From an uncultured Thermoleophilia bacterium (GTDB lineage: Bacteria; Actinomycetota; Thermoleophilia; UBA2241): a stretch of DNA of 9,685 nt. Below are positions 6,248-9,685 of the stretch, piece by piece. Location of the stretch: the NCBI GenBank assembly GCA_903912585.1, contig CAIWHY010000110.1, positions 1-9,685 on the forward strand. The letters run 5' to 3'. The notes under the pieces were generated by a model. That model searched no databases. It was not told the origin of the DNA and saw nothing but the letters and a program-made list of their open reading frames with translations. Within the stretch, counting starts at the first letter, position 1. Every line of letters starts with the position of its first letter. The translations under genes and the position numbers were made by a program.

Positions 6248-8974
6248 ATGCACAGACATACCGGAGAGAGAGGCGTCGCCCTGATCCTGCTGCTCGGCAT
6301 CACAGCAACCTTGATGATCCTCTCGGTCGCCTTGGTCATGCTGCTGGTCAACCAGATGCGTGCAACGGCCAACGCGCGCACGGTGAAGACCTCCTTCTAC
6401 TTCGCGGAGGCGGCGCTCGACAGCGGCGCCAACGCCATCAAAGCGTGGACCGGCGCTGGCACCTTCCCTACCACCGGCCCTCCCGGCATCAACATCTCGC
6501 AGACGGATATGAACACCGAGTACGCAGTCGCGTGCCCGTCGCCTGCGCCGACACCGGTATATCGCGTGTACGACAACGCGGCCACTGTCGACGCGAGCAC
6601 GCCGAACTACGACGCCAACAATGACGGCAAGGTGTGGGTCGAGGCCACCGTGACCTACGGCACGGGCAAGTACAAGAAGACGAGCCGCCTGCGCGTGTTG
6701 ATGAGCTGCAACATGACGGACTCGGTCCTCCCCAGGGCCGTGCTGTACGCCGACACCGACATCGTCGCCAACGGCACGAGCGACATCTACGCCCTGGATC
6801 CCGACGGGAACGCCTACACGAAGTCGCCGACGCCCTACTGGAACGCAGTGACGGCTGGCGGGAACTTCACGGGCAACGGCAGCACCAATCTCGCGGCGCC
6901 GAATCAGACGGCCCAGTCCATCGGCATCAACGTCGTCGGCACCATCTCGCTGCCGGGCATCACCGAGAACGGCATCACTCATGGTCCCGTGGGGCTCCTC
7001 AGCGACTACGTCGATCAGGGGCGCCAGTACGCTATGACGACGAAAGCCCAGTCGGGCATGAGCACGGGCGCCCCTCTCCACAACGACATCGCCGCCCCGA
7101 CCGCTCCGACAGCTCCCACCAAGCCGGTCCAGCCGGGCACGACCATGCCCGCCGCCACGGCGAGCGCCATCCAGGCGGCGGCCAGCACGGGCTACACGGC
7201 CACGACGGACCTGTACTACAACGGCAGCCTCACGATCACGGCGGCGAAGACGTTCGCGTTCAAGGCGCTGTACGTGACCGGCAGCCTCACCGTGACGGGC
7301 AACGCGACCCTAACGGCCACGTCGCTCTACGTGGGCGGCCTCACCGGCACGCCGTTCAACGTCAGCGGCGCCACGACGCACGTCACCGATTCTCTGGGCC
7401 AGCTGTACGTGGCCGGCGCCGCGTCGGTCACGGGCAACGTCACCCTCACCACCTCGTCGGTGTACACAGGCGGGAGCTTCACGCTCAACCCCAGCGCGAC
7501 CGCCACCGACTCGCTGGGACAGCTCTACGCCGTTGGCGGCGCCGCGATCACGGGCAGCGCCCCGCTCACCACCACGTCGGCGTACACAGGCGGGAGCTTC
7601 ACGTTCAACCCCAGCGCGTCCGTCTCCGCCTCGCTGGGGCAGCTCTACGCCGTCAGCGGCGCCACGATCTCCGGCACTGTCCCGCTCACCACCACGTCGG
7701 TGTACACGGGCGCAGACTTCACGATCACCGGGCCGACAGCGTCCACCATCGATGACTCTCTGGGGCCGATCTACGCCGTCGGCACCGTCGCCATCGTGAA
7801 CAACGTCAACGTCACCGCGACGGACGTGCACGGCACCGGGGTCGGCAGCAATGTGGACGCCGTCATGGTGACGGCCCCCGGCAGCAATTACACGTCGGCG
7901 CCCACCGTGGTGTTCAGCGGCGGCGGAGGCACGGGAGCCGCCGCGACGGCCATCATCAACTCCACCACCCGTGTGGTCACCAGCGTCAGAATGACGTCCC
8001 CCGGCAGCGGCTATACGTCGCTCCCCAGCGTCAGCTTCAGCGGCGGCGGAGGCTCGGGCGCCACCGCCACGGCCGTGGGGTGCGGCCTGGCGATCACGGC
8101 TCCCGCCGGCACCACCACGTCCGTCGCCGATTCGCTCGGCTCCGTGTATTGCCCCAGCGCCAGCATCGCGATCACGGGCAACGCCGTGATGGTGACGACC
8201 GATCTGTACACGGGCGCGAACTTCTCCATCAGCGGCGGCACCATGAGCAGTCTCACCGACCAGTTCGGGCCCATCTACGTCGCCGGGAAGGCCGACTGGA
8301 GCGGCGGCAGCGGCACCCGCCTCGGGATAGCGACGACGTCTGCGGTGACGACGAAGGACGTGAACAACAAAGTGGTGTGCGGACCCACCACGCCTGGGCC
8401 CATGTTCGCCCAGATCCTGATGGTGGACGGCGACACGAACGGCAACTACGATGGGGGCAGTGGAGCCTACGACCTCGTGCTCGGCTACGTGTGGGTGGAC
8501 GGCAACGCCGGCACAGGCAACGTGGCCGTCAACTTCTCGGCGCCCTCGACGGGCACTGCCTCCACGATCATGTGCCCGCTCCTGGCCACGACCGAGAAGA
8601 CCGTGTCCAACGGCTTCGTGAACTGCGGCACCCTTGCAAAGCCGATGGTCTACTACATGCAGTGCGACAACGACGGTCTCTACAGCAACACCTGTGAGTG
8701 GGCCAGCACCGGCACGTTCACGGGGCTGATGGTCCTCATGGAGGCCCCCATCGTGATCGGGGGCTCGGGCAACAACGACGGGACGCATCCGTCCATCATC
8801 GGCTCGGTGATGGACGGCACGCCGGTCTCGGCCGACATCACGCTTTCGAACAACGCGAGCGTGGCCTACGATCAACGGGTGATCGCGAACCTGCCGGCCG
8901 ACCTGCTCTGGATCCTCAATACCAACAAGACGGACAACGTCCCCGGGACCTGGCAGCAACTCTCGGCGAACTGA
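6248..8974 (+). CDS. Giant PilX/GspK-like minor pseudopilin with tandem beta-repeat adhesin-like domain
   Basis: A 908-residue protein in the PilX position of the cassette. A short leader ends at Gly9, followed by VALILLLGITATLMILSVAL. Mature position 5 is Leu14, not Glu, as is usual for GspK/PilX-type tip subunits. A PilX-type segment follows (TVKTSFYFAEAALDSG). DANNDGKVWVE at 122-132 resembles a calcium loop. From about residue 340 the chain has Thr/Ser/Gly-rich beta repeats of about 40 residues, typically SLGQLYAVxGAxITG...LTTTSVYTGGSFTxNPSA, starting at residues 382, 422, 462, 504, 629 and 672 plus a degenerate earlier copy. The unit from 504 is interrupted at about 537-611 by two GSGYTSxPxVxFSGGGGxGA modules. 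A distinct C-terminal domain carries DGDTNGNYD (727-735) and most of the nine cysteines. Ordinary PilX is roughly 150-200 residues. I infer a pilus-tip adhesin or modular pilin; the Thermus ComZ tip pseudopilin with a beta-solenoid is a conceptual parallel. The ligand is unknown. Confidence 0.88.
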   Translation: MHRHTGERGVALILLLGITATLMILSVALVMLLVNQMRATANARTVKTSFYFAEAALDSGANAIKAWTGAGTFPTTGPPGINISQTDMNTEYAVACPSPAPTPVYRVYDNAATVDASTPNYDANNDGKVWVEATVTYGTGKYKKTSRLRVLMSCNMTDSVLPRAVLYADTDIVANGTSDIYALDPDGNAYTKSPTPYWNAVTAGGNFTGNGSTNLAAPNQTAQSIGINVVGTISLPGITENGITHGPVGLLSDYVDQGRQYAMTTKAQSGMSTGAPLHNDIAAPTAPTAPTKPVQPGTTMPAATASAIQAAASTGYTATTDLYYNGSLTITAAKTFAFKALYVTGSLTVTGNATLTATSLYVGGLTGTPFNVSGATTHVTDSLGQLYVAGAASVTGNVTLTTSSVYTGGSFTLNPSATATDSLGQLYAVGGAAITGSAPLTTTSAYTGGSFTFNPSASVSASLGQLYAVSGATISGTVPLTTTSVYTGADFTITGPTASTIDDSLGPIYAVGTVAIVNNVNVTATDVHGTGVGSNVDAVMVTAPGSNYTSAPTVVFSGGGGTGAAATAIINSTTRVVTSVRMTSPGSGYTSLPSVSFSGGGGSGATATAVGCGLAITAPAGTTTSVADSLGSVYCPSASIAITGNAVMVTTDLYTGANFSISGGTMSSLTDQFGPIYVAGKADWSGGSGTRLGIATTSAVTTKDVNNKVVCGPTTPGPMFAQILMVDGDTNGNYDGGSGAYDLVLGYVWVDGNAGTGNVAVNFSAPSTGTASTIMCPLLATTEKTVSNGFVNCGTLAKPMVYYMQCDNDGLYSNTCEWASTGTFTGLMVLMEAPIVIGGSGNNDGTHPSIIGSVMDGTPVSADITLSNNASVAYDQRVIANLPADLLWILNTNKTDNVPGTWQQLSAN
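7391..7756 (+). repeat. Tandem ~120-bp coding repeats (three best-conserved units)
   Basis: Units begin at 7391, 7511 and 7631, each with a TCNCTGGG codon run encoding SLGQLY. The first two periods are exactly 120 bases; the third unit is 126 bases. Similarity is visible at DNA level: TACACAGGCGGGAGCTTCACG occurs nearly unchanged in units 1 and 2. This indicates fairly recent duplication or ongoing recombination. More diverged units flank these three, before 7391 and from 7757 and 8132. Confidence 0.85.
7862..8080 (+). repeat. Two-copy GYTSxP / poly-Gly module nested inside a larger repeat
   Basis: Two copies 123 bases (41 codons) apart encode TAPGSNYTSAPTVVFSGGGG and TSPGSGYTSLPSVSFSGGGG. 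An identical 18-base stretch, TTCAGCGGCGGCGGAGGC, occurs in both. The pair sits in the middle of the fourth 40-residue unit, between its TDVHGTG half and its GLAITAPAG...VADSLG half. Similar GSGYTSAPTV repeats are widespread in bacterial and phage surface proteins; their function is not defined. Confidence 0.75.
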
Positions 8975-9303
8975 CGGCGGCGCACGGATGAACGCTCGCT
9001 GGGGCAGGTCTCCCATCGGCCGCTCGTGCGTGCGCCGCGTGCTCCGCCCCACCTGAGCGACAGGACTGCGCTCGGTACGGGAAGCGCCAGCACCGCGGCG
9101 ATGATCGCCGAGCAGGGACGAGCTGAACCAGCTGCAACGTCAACCGCGCCGTCCTCGGCCATGCTTGGTCCGCGCGCGAGTGGTGGAGCTCCAGCGTGCT
9201 CTCCCCGCCGGGCGCCCGTCTCCAGTACTTCACCAATGGCCACATGGGCGCAGACGTCAAGACCGTGCAAGGCGCGCGCCGTGAGGTCCTTCTGAGACGC
9301 TGA
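8975..9303 (+). pseudogene. Possible coding remnant after the pilin cassette
   Basis: No full-length gene is visible here. One frame from 9127 to the TGA at 9301-9303 reads as plausible protein (CNVNRAVLGHAWSAREWW, then GARLQYFTNGHMGADVKTVQ), with mostly G/C third positions. It has no upstream start before an in-frame TGA at 9124. Above that stop the same frame is open but low in plausibility. It ends about 20 bases before a strong hairpin, as a real gene end often does. It could be the decayed tail of a former operon gene or chance. I recognise no family. A competing open frame at 9026-9295 looks compositionally artificial. Confidence 0.25.
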
Positions 9304-9321
9304 CCGCGAGCGAGGTGCTTT

Positions 9322-9355
9322 GAGGGGCGGGCGGCCGAAGGGCCACCCGCCCCTC
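9322..9355 (+). terminator. GC-rich hairpin, likely transcription terminator
   Basis: The arms 9322-9336 and 9341-9355 form a 15-position stem with a single C-A mismatch (9332 with 9345), closed by a GAAG tetraloop at 9337-9340. The core is GAGGGGCGGG paired with CCCGCCCCTC. It is very stable but is followed by TCTCGCG rather than a T run. GC-rich actinobacterial terminators often lack a good T tract. It most likely ends the pilin operon transcript, or that of the remnant at 9127-9303, and separates it from the promoter near 9506-9534. Confidence 0.6.
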
Positions 9356-9505
9356 TCGCGTACGGGCAGCGCCGTCCACGCACAGCGCCTCGGCAGTGGG
9401 GCGCAGTCTTCCCGGGCGAGGTTGCAGAGGTGGGGGGCCGGGTATCAAGGTTGCCTATCGTCGCTGCCGAATGCGGCTGGGGACGCTCAGCTAGACTGGA
9501 CACGG
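9356..9505. other. Intergenic stretch with no recognised feature
   Basis: Between the hairpin and the candidate promoter I see no gene. Open frames on both strands here are rich in Arg, Pro, Cys and Trp, overlap the hairpin or the pilin gene, and lack ribosome binding sites. A TAGACT hexamer at 9492-9497 could be a -10 box but has no partner -35. Confidence 0.5.
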
Positions 9506-9534
9506 GTGACGGGACGCGAAGTGTCGCCCATTAT
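9506..9534 (+). promoter_or_regulatory. Candidate promoter for the gene starting at the window end
   Basis: GTGACG at 9506-9511 and CATTAT at 9529-9534 each match their consensus hexamers at four of six positions and are separated by exactly 17 bases. Transcription would begin near 9541. The site lies after the terminator-like hairpin and upstream of the start codons at 9604 and 9665. The -35 and spacer region also forms an imperfect dyad, GGGTGAC 9504-9510 with GTCGCCC 9523-9529, including one G-T pair. Confidence 0.4.
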
Positions 9535-9538
9535 GGAT

Positions 9539-9548
9539 ACACATGTGT
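9539..9548 (+). promoter_or_regulatory. 10-bp palindrome at the predicted start site
   Basis: ACACATGTGT is a perfect palindrome covering the transcription start predicted from the promoter at 9506-9534. A palindrome at that spot fits a repressor operator. Ten-base palindromes also occur by chance, so this is tentative. Confidence 0.3.
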
Positions 9549-9664
9549 CCCTCTTGTGCATTGGCCGGCTCGACTACTGCCGATACCGCAAGGGAGAGAA
9601 CAGATGCGGGTCTGGCGACCGCGACGTGTGAAGATACCCATGAGCAGAGGAGGGGTGCGAGCAG

Positions 9665-9685
9665 ATGAATCGATCGGCAACGGCA
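9665..9685 (+). CDS. Start of an unidentified CDS (3' partial, 7 codons)
   Basis: The ATG at 9665 follows GAGGAGGGG at 9647-9655, a strong Shine-Dalgarno match nine bases away, and encodes MNRSATA before the window ends. This is too little to name a product. By gene order in minor-pilin operons a pilY1-type, pilE-type or other pilus gene is possible, though a separate promoter precedes it. A competing start at 9604 in another frame (MRVWRPRRVKIPMSRGGVRA) has AGGGAG at 9591-9596, but its codons (AGA, GGA, ATA, CGA) look less native. It could be a short upstream frame or the real start. Confidence 0.45.

Noticed and set aside
7391..8260. CRISPR array
   Set aside because: The repeats have a 120-base period, lie in frame within a coding sequence and lack short identical repeats separated by unique spacers.
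7310..9052. 580-codon minus-strand open frame opposite the repeat region
   Set aside because: It is Arg/Gly/His-rich and its repeats mirror those of the PilX-like gene on the other strand. No start signal or domain is visible.
8988..9056. 22-codon ORF directly after the PilX-like stop
   Set aside because: It is very short and Arg-rich, with only a GGCGG-like upstream sequence. Nothing distinguishes it from chance.
8916..9503. 195-codon minus-strand open frame
   Set aside because: It is rich in Cys, Trp, Arg and Ser, overlaps the PilX-like 3' end and the GC-rich hairpin, and resembles no family.

Overview
The window is GC-rich, densely coded DNA with every convincing gene on the + strand. 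It holds a partial GAF-GGDEF signalling gene, a UPF0182 membrane protein gene, a three-gene minor-pilin cassette and the first codons of another gene. GC-rich coding, a UPF0182 protein and a type IV pilus cassette together fit an actinobacterial lineage outside the classical mycelial groups (for example Coriobacteriia or Thermoleophilia relatives). That placement is inference; no rRNA or marker gene is present.

Layout. (1) 2-1402: a diguanylate cyclase cut by the window edge, with a GAF sensor, a complete GGDEF domain with an inhibitory I-site, and a C-terminal region that looks like a decayed HD-GYP domain. (2) 1439-4393: UPF0182/COG1615, seven predicted N-terminal membrane helices plus a large outer domain. 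(3) 4394-4656: non-coding, with a 12-bp perfect palindrome, a perfect TATAAT box and a nested long-stem RNA leader that begins at the predicted transcription start. (4) 4657-8974: three genes joined by an ATGA overlap and a 14-base gap with a strong Shine-Dalgarno. They are PilV-like and PilW-like prepilins and a very large (908 aa) PilX-like protein. The PilX-like C-terminal part carries about seven 40-residue beta-rich repeats, one of them interrupted by two copies of another module. (5) 8975-9685: no clear gene until the end. It holds a possible gene remnant, a strong GC-rich hairpin, a candidate promoter with a palindrome at its start site, and a start codon at 9665 running off the window.

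How the genes may work together. The pilV-pilW-pilX order matches minor-pilin operons in other bacteria, whose products form the initiation complex and tip of the type IV pilus. The oversized PilX-like protein is a candidate modular tip adhesin. The nearby diguanylate cyclase could link pilus function to c-di-GMP, but it is separated by UPF0182 and by a fresh promoter, so this is only a neighbourhood argument. The most interesting items are the structured leader upstream of the pilin genes, which matches no riboswitch class I could recognise by eye, and the nested repeat architecture of the PilX-like protein.
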